From: CSBr16-57R1 sp041163265
Lineage (GTDB): Bacteria > Actinomycetota > Nitriliruptoria > Nitriliruptorales > Nitriliruptoraceae
Length of the DNA: 8,077 nt
Direction: 5' to 3'
Assembly: GCA_041163265.1 (NCBI GenBank)
Contig: JBEARL010000056.1
Coordinates: 1 to 8,077 of the forward strand
Positions 1-8,077 of the stretch are shown here, one piece after another; the first letter of the stretch is position 1, and each line of letters opens with the position of its first letter. The position numbers and the translations under genes are program-made. Below the pieces are notes generated by a model. It was not told the DNA's origin. It saw only the letters and a list, made by a program, of their open reading frames with translations, and searched no databases.

Positions 1-681
1 AACACGACCATCCCGACGCGGCGCTCGGAGGTGTTCACGACGGCCGACGACAACCAGCCGTCCGTCGAGATCCACGTGCTGCAGGGCGAGCGCCAGATGG
101 TCGGCGACAACAAGACGCTCGGGAAGTTCATGCTGACCGACCTGCCGCCCGCGCCCCGCGGCGTGCCGCAGATCGAGGTCGCGTTCGACATCGACGCCAA
201 CGGCATCGTCCACGTCTCGGCGAAGGACCTCGGGACCGGGAAGGAGCAGTCGATGACGATCACCGGCGGCTCGGCCCTGCCCAAGGAGGACATCCAGCGC
301 ATGGTCGCGGACGCCGAGCAGCACGCCGAGGAGGACCGCCGGCGGCGCGAGGCCGCCGAGGTCCGCAACCAGGCGGACCAGCTCGCGTACCAGAACGAGA
401 AGACCCTCAAGGACTCGGGCGAGAAGCTCGACGCGACGCTGCGGGCCGAGGTCGAGGAGGCGGTCGCCGGGGTCCGCGAGGCGCTGAAGGGCGAGGACGC
501 CGACGCCATCCGGACGGCGACCGAGAAGCTGGGCGCCCTGAGCCAGCGCGTCGCCGAGGCGATCTACGCCGCCGGCGCCGACGCCGCGGCCGAGGGCGAG
601 GCGCCCGCCGACGACGACGCGGTCGTCGACGCCGAGGTGGTCGACGAGGGCGACGACCAGCCGGCGGCCGGCGCGGCCTGA
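1..681 (+). CDS. dnaK: Molecular chaperone DnaK (Hsp70), C-terminal part
   Basis: ATP-dependent cytosolic Hsp70 that binds exposed hydrophobic peptide segments and refolds them with DnaJ and GrpE. The gene enters from the left edge: frame 1 is open from base 1 and reads NTTIPTRRSEVFTTADDNQP, a canonical Hsp70 substrate-binding-domain motif, so the whole ATPase domain and linker lie outside the window. The 226 residues present are the beta-sandwich substrate-binding part (about 1-90, with VEIHVLQGER, APRGVPQIEV and GIVHVSAKD), the helical lid (about 91-192) and an acidic, Ala-rich tail. The tail contains DAEVVDE, the typical bacterial DnaK ending, followed by an unconserved PAAGAA end. The ATG at 31 is internal and is not the gene start. 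In studied actinobacteria DnaK also acts as co-repressor for HspR, which is encoded downstream here. Identity is certain; only the 5' truncation by the window limits the entry. Confidence 0.98.
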   Translation, partial: NTTIPTRRSEVFTTADDNQPSVEIHVLQGERQMVGDNKTLGKFMLTDLPPAPRGVPQIEVAFDIDANGIVHVSAKDLGTGKEQSMTITGGSALPKEDIQRMVADAEQHAEEDRRRREAAEVRNQADQLAYQNEKTLKDSGEKLDATLRAEVEEAVAGVREALKGEDADAIRTATEKLGALSQRVAEAIYAAGADAAAEGEAPADDDAVVDAEVVDEGDDQPAAGAA

Positions 682-747
682 GCGCCGCGCGAGGCGACCG
701 GGAGGACGACGTGACCGGACGGCCGACCGGCGAGGGGACGCTCGCCG

Positions 748-787
748 GGGGCCGCCGGCCCCAGGAACCCCGCGGGGGCACCCGCGG
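748..787 (+). other. Two tandem GC hairpins between dnaK and hsp20
   Basis: Two perfect inverted repeats stand in the 128-nt dnaK-hsp20 gap. The first pairs GGGGCC (748-753) with GGCCCC (757-762) over a 3-nt loop; the second pairs CCGCGGG (770-776) with CCCGCGG (781-787) over a 4-nt loop. No T-run follows, which is usual in very GC-rich genomes. They could form a weak terminator or processing/stability element at the dnaK 3' end, or structure the hsp20 leader. If hsp20 instead started at the GTG at 711 they would lie inside coding sequence. Short GC stems arise easily by chance at this base composition, so function is uncertain. Confidence 0.35.
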
Positions 788-794
788 ACGACAC

Positions 795-809
795 GAGGAG
801 GTGGCCACC
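795..809 (+). promoter_or_regulatory. Ribosome binding site of hsp20 overlapping a 10-bp palindrome
   Basis: GAGGAGGT (795-802) is a near-ideal Shine-Dalgarno sequence, with 8 nt between GAGGAGG and the ATG at 810; this is the main reason for choosing that start. Its end overlaps the perfect palindrome GGTGGCCACC (800-809), which abuts the start codon. In RNA this could form only a three-pair stem over GGCC. As DNA it could be a protein-binding site, but it resembles no operator I know. Confidence 0.7.
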
Positions 810-1277
810 ATGGCCGGTATCACCAGGTTCGAGCCGTTCACCGCGGCGTCGATCCACGACGAGTTCGATCGCATGCTCCGCGAGACCTTCGGGCGCCCGC
901 TCGGGCTGCTCCGCGGCGACGGGGCCCCGATTGCGACCAACGCCGGCGCCTTCGGCCCCGCGCTGGACGTCGAGGAGGACGCGGACGCGTTCACCCTCCA
1001 CGTCGAGCTGCCGGGCGTGAAGGCCGAGGACGTCGAGGTCTCCCTCGAGGAGAACGTGCTGACCGTCTCGGGCGAGCGCTCGTTCTACGCGGACAAGGAG
1101 GCCGAGGGCTTCCGGCGCATCGAGCGCAGCTTCGGCCGGTTCCACCGCGCCGTCCGCCTGCCCGACCGCGTCGACGCCGGCCGCGTCCAGGCGACGCACC
1201 GCGACGGCGTGCTGACGATCACGGTGCCCAAGGCCGAGGAGGCCAAGCCGCGCCGCATCGCGGTCAAGGCCGCCTGA
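810..1277 (+). CDS. Small heat-shock protein, Hsp20/alpha-crystallin family
   Basis: ATP-independent holdase expected to form cytosolic oligomers that bind unfolding proteins and keep them accessible to DnaK and ClpB. The 155-aa product, a usual length for bacterial sHsps, has a short N-terminal arm (about 1-49) with FDRMLRETFG, then an alpha-crystallin domain (about 50-142): PALDVEEDADAFTLHVELPG, the VKAEDVEVSLEENVLTVSGE strands, a FGRFHRAVRLP segment and the diagnostic GVLTITVPK near 133-141. The C-terminal extension ends RRIAVKAA, whose I-A-V is a variant of the I-X-I motif that docks neighbouring dimers. The ATG at 810 is preferred because of its strong ribosome binding site and because the family fold begins there. 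An in-frame GTG at 711, with its own GGGAGG, would add 33 basic, unconserved residues. The gene lies between dnaK and grpE, an unusual place that suggests co-expression with the DnaK machine. Confidence 0.95.
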   Translation: MAGITRFEPFTAASIHDEFDRMLRETFGRPLGLLRGDGAPIATNAGAFGPALDVEEDADAFTLHVELPGVKAEDVEVSLEENVLTVSGERSFYADKEAEGFRRIERSFGRFHRAVRLPDRVDAGRVQATHRDGVLTITVPKAEEAKPRRIAVKAA

Positions 1278-1279
1278 CC

Positions 1280-1330
1280 CGCGCGACCCCGGTCCGGGCC
1301 GCCCCCCGGGTCCGGACCGGGGGTCGCGCG
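1280..1330 (+). terminator. Terminator-like hairpin after hsp20
   Basis: A long inverted repeat begins 3 nt after the hsp20 stop. The left arm CGCGCGACCCCGGTCCGG (1280-1297) pairs with the right arm at 1312-1330 through 18 base pairs, interrupted only by one extra G in the right arm, across a 14-nt loop. This is far longer than the incidental GC stems elsewhere in the window. There is no T-tract, so it may act as a T-less terminator typical of high-GC actinobacteria, as a partial terminator that sets an hsp20:grpE ratio, or as a 3'-end stabiliser of dnaK-hsp20 mRNA. The stem is read directly; the role is inference. Confidence 0.65.
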
Positions 1331-1344
1331 ACGACGGCGCACCG

Positions 1345-1394
1345 CACGGCGGCGGGACAGCACGACGGCACGACGGCACGGCATCACACGGCGG
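1345..1394 (+). repeat. Degenerate CACGRCGG octamers upstream of grpE
   Basis: The octamer CACGRCGG occurs at 1345-1352, 1361-1368, 1369-1376 (an adjacent tandem pair) and 1387-1394, with a truncated copy CACGGC at 1377-1382. It lies between the hsp20 hairpin and the grpE ribosome binding site. No -10/-35-like sequence is recognisable around it. It could be low-complexity drift or a binding or leader element; the sequence does not decide. Confidence 0.5.
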
Positions 1395-1416
1395 GGACGG
1401 CGGACGGAGGGGAGCG

Positions 1417-2025
1417 ATGACCAGCGAGGAGCCGCAGGTGGACGTCGGGGCCGACACGGTCGCGCCGGAGGCGCCCGGGCCCGCCGACGCCCCCGAGGCG
1501 AGCGCCGCGCCCGACGACGGAGTGGACCTGGTGCTGCGCGCCGAGGCCGACCCGCGCGATCGCGCGCAGCTGCTCGGTGACCTCGAGGTGGCCGAGCGCG
1601 CCCGCGACGAGTACCTCGACGACCTCCGCCGCGCGCTGGCCGACTTCGAGAACTACCGCAAGCGCGTCGCCCGCGACGGCGCCGTCCAGCGCGAGCTCGG
1701 CCGGGCCGACGCCGTCGGCGCGCTGCTCGACGTGCTCGACGACGTCGACCGCGCCGTCGCGGCCGCCGCCGACGGCGTCGACGCGACCGCGCTCGGCGGT
1801 GCGCTCGGCGCGATCGCCGAGAAGGCGCGTCGTGCCCTCGAGGGCGTCGGCGTGGCGCGCGTCGACGCCTCCGGCGTCGCGTTCGACCCGTCGGTCCACG
1901 ACGCGGTCCAGCAGGTCGAGGACGCCGACGCGTCCGAGCCGACCGTGCACCAGGTGCTCCGCCCCGGCTACCGCCTGGGCGAGCGCGTGCTGCGGGCGGC
2001 GATGGTCGTCGTGGCCCAGCGCTAG
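1417..2025 (+). CDS. grpE: Nucleotide exchange factor GrpE
   Basis: Cytosolic cofactor that releases ADP from DnaK and resets its substrate cycle; family members work as dimers. The 202-aa protein has an acidic, Ala/Pro-rich disordered N-terminus (about 1-45), a long helix (about 47-112) carrying FENYRKR (78-84) and LLDVLDDVDRA (103-113), and the C-terminal beta-domain that contacts the DnaK ATPase domain. That domain carries the GrpE signature FDPSVHDAVQQVEDADASEP (156-175), followed by HQVLRPGYRLGERVLRAAMV (178-197). Length and domain order are normal. The ATG is preceded by GGAGGGG (1406-1412) at suitable spacing. It follows the hsp20 hairpin and leads into dnaJ with only 11 nt between, so grpE and dnaJ should be co-transcribed. 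GrpE helices can act as a thermosensor in other bacteria; that is not testable from this sequence. Confidence 0.97.
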   Translation: MTSEEPQVDVGADTVAPEAPGPADAPEASAAPDDGVDLVLRAEADPRDRAQLLGDLEVAERARDEYLDDLRRALADFENYRKRVARDGAVQRELGRADAVGALLDVLDDVDRAVAAAADGVDATALGGALGAIAEKARRALEGVGVARVDASGVAFDPSVHDAVQQVEDADASEPTVHQVLRPGYRLGERVLRAAMVVVAQR

Positions 2026-2032
2026 GGGAGGT
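2025..2032 (+). promoter_or_regulatory. Ribosome binding site fixing the dnaJ start
   Basis: GGGGAGGT begins on the last base of the grpE stop codon. It overlaps the candidate GTG at 2031 and lies 5 nt upstream of the ATG at 2037, counting from GGAGG (2027-2031). The ATG is therefore the likely dnaJ start, and its binding site is tied to the end of grpE translation. Confidence 0.75.
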
Positions 2033-2036
2033 GGGG

Positions 2037-3281
2037 ATGGCGCCGCAGCGGGAGTGGCTCGAGCGGGACTACTACGCGACGCTCGGCGTGTCCAAGGACG
2101 CCACCGCCGACGAGCTGAAGCGCGCCTACCGCCGCCTCGCCCGCGAGCTGCACCCCGACGCGAACCCCAACGACCCGGACGCCGAGCGCCGCTTCAAGGA
2201 GGTCGGCGAGGCCTACGCGGTCGTCGGCGACGCAGAGCGGCGCCGCGAGTACGACGAGCTGCGCCGGCTCGGCGCGGCCGGCATGGGCGGCGGGTTCCCC
2301 GGCGGCTTCCCCGGTGGCGCCGGTGGGTTCCCCGGCGGCTTCGGCGGCGCGGACCTCGGCGACCTGCTCGGCCAGATGTTCGGTGGCGGTACCGGTCGCG
2401 GTGCCCGCGGCCGGGCCCGGCCCCGCCGCGGCGCCGACGTCGAGACGGACGTCCACCTCGCGTTCGAGGACGCCCTCGAGGGCGTCTCGACGACCATCGC
2501 GCTGACCGGCGACGCGCCGTGCGAGGACTGCCGCGGGACCGGCGCGGCCGACGGCCGCCGCGTCACCTGCCCGGCCTGCGGCGGCCGCGGCGAGAACGTC
2601 GTCGACCAGGGCCTGTTCTCCTTCGCGCAGCCCTGCGCCCGCTGCGGCGGGGCCGGCAGCGTCGTCGAGTCGCCCTGCCGGACCTGCCGCGGCAGCGGCC
2701 GCGTGACCCGCCCGCGCCGGCTCCAGGTCCGCATCCCCGCCGGCGTCCGCGACGGCGCCGTCGTCCGGATCCAGGGCCGCGGCGCCCCCGGCCGCGACGG
2801 CGGACCCGCCGGCGACGTCCTGGTCCGCGTCCACGTCGCAGCCCACCCGCGGTTCGGGCGGCGGGGCGACGACGTCACGCTCGACCTGCCGCTGACCTAC
2901 GCCGAGGCGGCGCTCGGCACGACCGTCGCCGTCCCGACGCCGTCCGGCGGCCGGCGTCGCATCCGCATCGCCGCCGGCACCCAGGCCGGTCGCGTGCTGC
3001 GCGTGCGCGACGAGGGCGCCCCGCGCGCCGGTGGCCGCGGTCGCGGTGACCTGCTCGTCACCGTCCGCGTCCGCGTGCCGGACCGCCCGAGCCGCGAGCA
3101 GAAGCGGCTGCTGACGCAGCTCGGCGAGCTCGACGACCGCGCGGCCCGCGACGCCGCGCTGTTCGAGGGCACGACCGCGGCGGCCGAGCGCGCTGGCGCC
3201 GCGGCGACCGCGGCCGATGGTGACGCCGCGGACGCCGCGGCCGACGACGCCGTCGCCGGCGCCGACGCGGCGGGGGCGTGA
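2037..3281 (+). CDS. dnaJ: Co-chaperone DnaJ (Hsp40, class A)
   Basis: Hsp40 that captures unfolded clients, delivers them to DnaK and stimulates DnaK ATP hydrolysis. The 414-aa product is a complete class A J-protein. It has a J-domain (about 11-78) with DYYATLGVSKDA and the catalytic HPD at 39-41, then a Gly/Phe-rich linker (about 83-118). The zinc-binding domain carries all four cysteine pairs: CEDCRGTG (162-169), CPACGGRG (178-185), CARCGGAG (200-207) and CRTCRGSG (214-221). Two beta-barrel substrate-binding domains follow (about 228-350). The last 40 or so residues form an Ala/Asp-rich low-complexity tail, longer than in the E. coli protein and probably disordered. The ATG at 2037 is chosen over a GTG at 2031 because the Shine-Dalgarno sequence overlaps the GTG. 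The stop is 2 nt before the preferred hspR start. Confidence 0.97.
   Translation: MAPQREWLERDYYATLGVSKDATADELKRAYRRLARELHPDANPNDPDAERRFKEVGEAYAVVGDAERRREYDELRRLGAAGMGGGFPGGFPGGAGGFPGGFGGADLGDLLGQMFGGGTGRGARGRARPRRGADVETDVHLAFEDALEGVSTTIALTGDAPCEDCRGTGAADGRRVTCPACGGRGENVVDQGLFSFAQPCARCGGAGSVVESPCRTCRGSGRVTRPRRLQVRIPAGVRDGAVVRIQGRGAPGRDGGPAGDVLVRVHVAAHPRFGRRGDDVTLDLPLTYAEAALGTTVAVPTPSGGRRRIRIAAGTQAGRVLRVRDEGAPRAGGRGRGDLLVTVRVRVPDRPSREQKRLLTQLGELDDRAARDAALFEGTTAAAERAGAAATAADGDAADAAADDAVAGADAAGA
2295..2348 (+). repeat. FPGG repeats in the DnaJ Gly/Phe linker
   Basis: Residues 87-104 of DnaJ read FPGGFPGGAGGFPGGFGG, encoded by near-identical units of TTCCCCGGCGG or TTCCCCGGTGG. The G/F region regulates client release and J-domain access in Hsp40s. 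The repeated DNA makes the copy number prone to slippage between strains. It is a family-typical linker, somewhat more regular than usual. Confidence 0.7.
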
Positions 3282-3283
3282 CG

Positions 3284-3874
3284 ATGGCGACGACGCAGCG
3301 CTTCCTCGACCCGGACGAGCAGCTCGCCGAGCCGCGGCCCGAGCCGCGCCCCGACCCGTTCGGTCCCATCGGCCCCGGCGATCCGACGGCGCTGCCGAAG
3401 GACGACCCGGACGCGCCGGTGTACGTCATCTCCGTCGCTGCCGAGCTGTCCGAGCTGCACCCGCAGACGCTGCGCGCCTACGAGCGCGACGGCCTGCTCA
3501 GCCCCTACCGCACGCCGGGCGGCACGCGCCGGTACTCGCGGCGCGACGTCGAGCGGCTGCGGCTGATCCGGAAGCTGACGCAGGAGGAGGGGCTGAACCT
3601 CGCCGGCGTCCGGCTGGTCCTCGAGATGGGCGAGCGGCTCGAGCGCTCGCGCCGCCGCATCGGCGAGCTCGAGGAGCTGGTCCGGACGCTCGCGACCCGC
3701 CTCGAGGCGCGGCCCGCCACCGCCCGCTTCGACCTCGTCAAGGCGCCGCCGGCCGGCCTCGAGGTGCACCGCTCGCGCCGCCGCACCGCGACGCGCGGCG
3801 CCGGCCGCGGGACGGCGCCGCCGGTGCAGCGCGCCCGCGTGCTGCCCCCGCCCGAGCTGCGCACCGGCGCCTGA
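3284..3874 (+). CDS. hspR: MerR-family heat-shock repressor HspR
   Basis: Transcriptional repressor of the dnaK regulon in actinobacteria; it binds HAIR operators and uses DnaK as co-repressor in Streptomyces. The 196-aa product has a MerR-type winged-helix DNA-binding domain at about 47-115. It carries the HspR signature YVISVAAELSELHPQTLRAY (47-66), then ERDGLLSPYRTPGGTRRYS (67-85), RDVERLRLIRKL and the EEGLNLAGVRLVLEM segment. A short dimerisation coiled coil (about 116-142) and a basic, Arg/Pro-rich tail follow. The first 46 residues are a Pro/Asp-rich extension absent from short HspRs such as the mycobacterial one. The ATG at 3284 is preferred, as GGGGG at 3272-3276 sits about 7 nt upstream. 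A GTG at 3278 overlapping the dnaJ stop by 4 nt would add only two residues. Either way, dnaJ and hspR look translationally coupled. It sits between dnaJ and clpB, consistent with autoregulation of the cluster. Confidence 0.95.
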   Translation: MATTQRFLDPDEQLAEPRPEPRPDPFGPIGPGDPTALPKDDPDAPVYVISVAAELSELHPQTLRAYERDGLLSPYRTPGGTRRYSRRDVERLRLIRKLTQEEGLNLAGVRLVLEMGERLERSRRRIGELEELVRTLATRLEARPATARFDLVKAPPAGLEVHRSRRRTATRGAGRGTAPPVQRARVLPPPELRTGA

Positions 3875-3897
3875 CCCGGCTCGACCCGCCCGACATC

Positions 3898-3907
3898 GGA
3901 GAGGAGG
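3898..3907 (+). promoter_or_regulatory. Ribosome binding site of clpB
   Basis: The purine run GGAGAGGAGG ends 10 nt before the clpB ATG at 3918, slightly long but workable spacing. The whole hspR-clpB gap is 43 nt. It holds no recognisable promoter, HAIR inverted repeat or terminator hairpin, so clpB is probably read through from hspR. Confidence 0.65.
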
Positions 3908-3917
3908 ACCCGACCGC

Positions 3918-6559
<2,642 letters not shown>

Positions 6560-6563
<4 letters not shown>

Positions 6564-8068
6564 GGCTGCCCCGGCGCCGCACGACCCTGCCCCCGCTCGG
6601 CGAGGCCGATGCGGTCGTCGTCGGCGCCGGACCCAACGGCCTCGCGGCCGCGCTGACGCTGGCGCGGGAGGGGTTCCGGGTCGTCGTGCTCGAGGCGGCC
6701 GACGAGCCCGGCGGCGGGACGCGGACGTACGCCGACCCCGAGTTCCCCGACCTGGTCCACGACCACTGCGCCGCCGTGCACCCGTTCGGCATCGGCTCGC
6801 CGTACCTGCGGACGCTGCCGCTGGACCGGTACGGCCTGGCGTGGGCCCAGCCCGAGGTCGCCTGCGCCCACCCGCTGGACGGCGGCGCCGCGGCGCTGCT
6901 GCACCGCGACCTCGACGAGACCGTCGCGGGCCTCGGCGCCGACGGTCCGGCCTGGCGGCGGCTGGTCGGTCCGGCCGCGGCGCGGTTCGACGACCTGGCC
7001 GGCGACCTGATGGGCCCGCTGCTCCGCGTCCCGCGCCACCCGGTGACCCTGGCTCGCAACGGGCTGCTGTCGCTGGCGCCGGCCTCCTGGACCGCCCGGA
7101 CCTTCGCCCTCGGCCCCGACGGCCCGGGCGCCGCGCTGTTCGGCGGTGCCGCCGCGCACGCCGTGGCACCGCTGACCGCGCCGGGTACGACCGGCGTCGG
7201 CCTGCTGCTGCTGGCCGCCGGCCACGCCCGCGGCTGGCCGGTCGCCGTCGGGGGATCGCGGGCGATCTGGCGGGCGATGGTGGCGATGCTCGAGGACCTC
7301 GGCGGCGAGGTCGTGACCGGCGTGCACGTGCGGTCGCTGGCCGAGCTGCCGCGGGCGCGCGTCCGACTGCTCGACGTCGCGCCCGGCGCGTTCGCGGACA
7401 TCGCCGGCGACGCGCTGCCGGGCCGGGCGACGGCCCGGCTGCGGCGGTGGCGCCACGCCCCCGCGGCCGCGTTCAAGCTGGACCTCGTCGTTCGCGGCGG
7501 CGTGCCCTGGGCGGCCGAGGGCGCGCGCCGAGCCGGGACGCTGCACCTCGGCGGGACGTTCCGCGAGCTGGCGGCGTCGGAGGCGGCCAGCGCCGCGGGC
7601 CGCCCGCCCGAGCGGCCCTACGTGCTGGTCTCGCAGCCGGCGGTCGCGGACCCGTCGCGCCGCGCCGGTGACCTCGAGCCGGTCTGGGCCTACGCGCACG
7701 TGCCGCGGACCGAGGGCCCCGGCGTCGCGCCCGGCACGCCGCCCGTCGACGAGGCGGCGGTCCGGGAGGCGATCCTCGGCCAGCTCGAGCGGTTCGCGCC
7801 GGGCGTGCGCGAGCGCATCGTCGGCGTGCGGACGACGACGCCGGCGCGGTTCGCGGCGGACGACCCGAACCTCGTCGGCGGCGACATCACCGGCGGCGCG
7901 CTGACCCTGCGCCAGCTCGTCGCGCGGCCGCGGCTCTCGCCGGTTCCGTACGCGACGGCGCTGCCGGGGACCTACCTCTGCTCGGCCTCGACGGCGCCGG
8001 GAGCCGGCGTGCACGGGATGTGCGGCCACCACGCCGCGCGGGCGGCGCTGCGGGACCTGCTGGCCTGA
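6560..8068 (+). CDS. FAD-dependent oxidoreductase, phytoene-desaturase/PYROXD2-like
   Basis: Flavoprotein of the amine-oxidase/phytoene-desaturase superfamily; substrate unknown. The 502-aa product begins with a Rossmann dinucleotide-binding fold: VVVGAGPNGLAAALTLAREG (19-38), where GAGPNG (22-27) grips the FAD pyrophosphate. The acidic E45 ending the second strand should bind ribose, and EPGGGTRT (49-56) is the usual second FAD motif. A middle substrate region contains GWPVAVGGSRAIWRAMVAML (225-244). The C-terminal FAD motif is LPGTYLCSASTAPGAGVHGM (468-487) after NLVGGDITGGALTL (437-450), very like proteins annotated as PYROXD2 or "phytoene desaturase family". I see no signal peptide or clear membrane helix. 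The GTG at 6560 shares GTGA with the clpB stop, has no good Shine-Dalgarno sequence and probably depends on translational coupling; no in-frame ATG lies between it and the FAD motif. No carotenoid genes are nearby, so a true CrtI role is unsupported. Confidence 0.88.
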
Positions 8069-8077
8069 GGGTCGCGC

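Noticed and set aside
401..418. ACCCTCAAGGACTCGGG in dnaK, resembling half of a HAIR operator
   Set aside because: Only a CTCAAG half is present, no matching inverted arm lies at 7-nt spacing, and it encodes the DnaK lid residues TLKDSG.
748..810. RNA thermometer for hsp20
   Set aside because: The two upstream hairpins do not include the Shine-Dalgarno sequence, and I find no upstream CCTCC-like anti-Shine-Dalgarno stretch or ROSE/FourU pattern.
2031..2036. GTG at 2031 as the dnaJ start
   Set aside because: It is embedded in the Shine-Dalgarno sequence GGGGAGG that serves the ATG at 2037.
1577..3049. 490-codon open frame on the plus strand overlapping grpE and dnaJ
   Set aside because: The translation is a Ser/Thr/Arg/Pro-rich shadow of the grpE and dnaJ codons and crosses both genes; no family resemblance.

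Overview
The window is a compact, single-strand heat-shock chaperone cluster from a very high-GC bacterium (roughly three quarters G+C by eye, with G or C at nearly every third codon position). The order is dnaK (3' part only) - hsp20 - grpE - dnaJ - hspR - clpB - FAD-dependent oxidoreductase, all on the + strand. A MerR-family HspR repressor encoded directly after a dnaK-grpE-dnaJ set is an actinobacterial hallmark. The hsp20 gene between dnaK and grpE, and clpB in the same run, suggest a deep-branching lineage such as Thermoleophilia (Solirubrobacter/Conexibacter/Patulibacter-like). That placement is inference; no rRNA or other marker is present.

Layout. 1-681 holds the last 226 codons of dnaK: most of the beta substrate-binding domain, the alpha lid and the acidic tail. 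A 128-nt gap contains two small GC hairpins and a strong ribosome binding site for a 155-aa small heat-shock protein (810-1277). A 139-nt gap follows, with a long terminator-like hairpin and a short degenerate octamer repeat. Then come grpE (1417-2025), dnaJ (2037-3281), hspR (3284-3874) and clpB (3918-6563) with gaps of 11, 2 and 43 nt. The last gene (6560-8068) overlaps the clpB stop by 4 nt and encodes a 502-aa FAD enzyme of the phytoene-desaturase/PYROXD2-like class. Nine bases remain after its stop.

How the genes work together. Hsp20 would hold unfolding proteins in a refoldable state. DnaK, driven by DnaJ (ATPase stimulation and substrate delivery) and GrpE (nucleotide exchange), refolds them. 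ClpB pulls polypeptides out of aggregates and hands them back to DnaK. HspR is the expected repressor, and in studied actinobacteria DnaK is its co-repressor, so the cluster would encode its own feedback loop. No HspR operator (HAIR) or CIRCE-like element is visible here, so the main promoter and operator are presumably upstream of dnaK, outside the window.

Novelty. Most of the window is a well-known system. The points worth a second look are the FAD oxidoreductase translationally coupled to clpB, the ambiguous start and leader of hsp20, the hairpin plus octamer leader between hsp20 and grpE, and the long N-terminal extension of HspR. I see no mobile element, CRISPR array, tRNA or rRNA.
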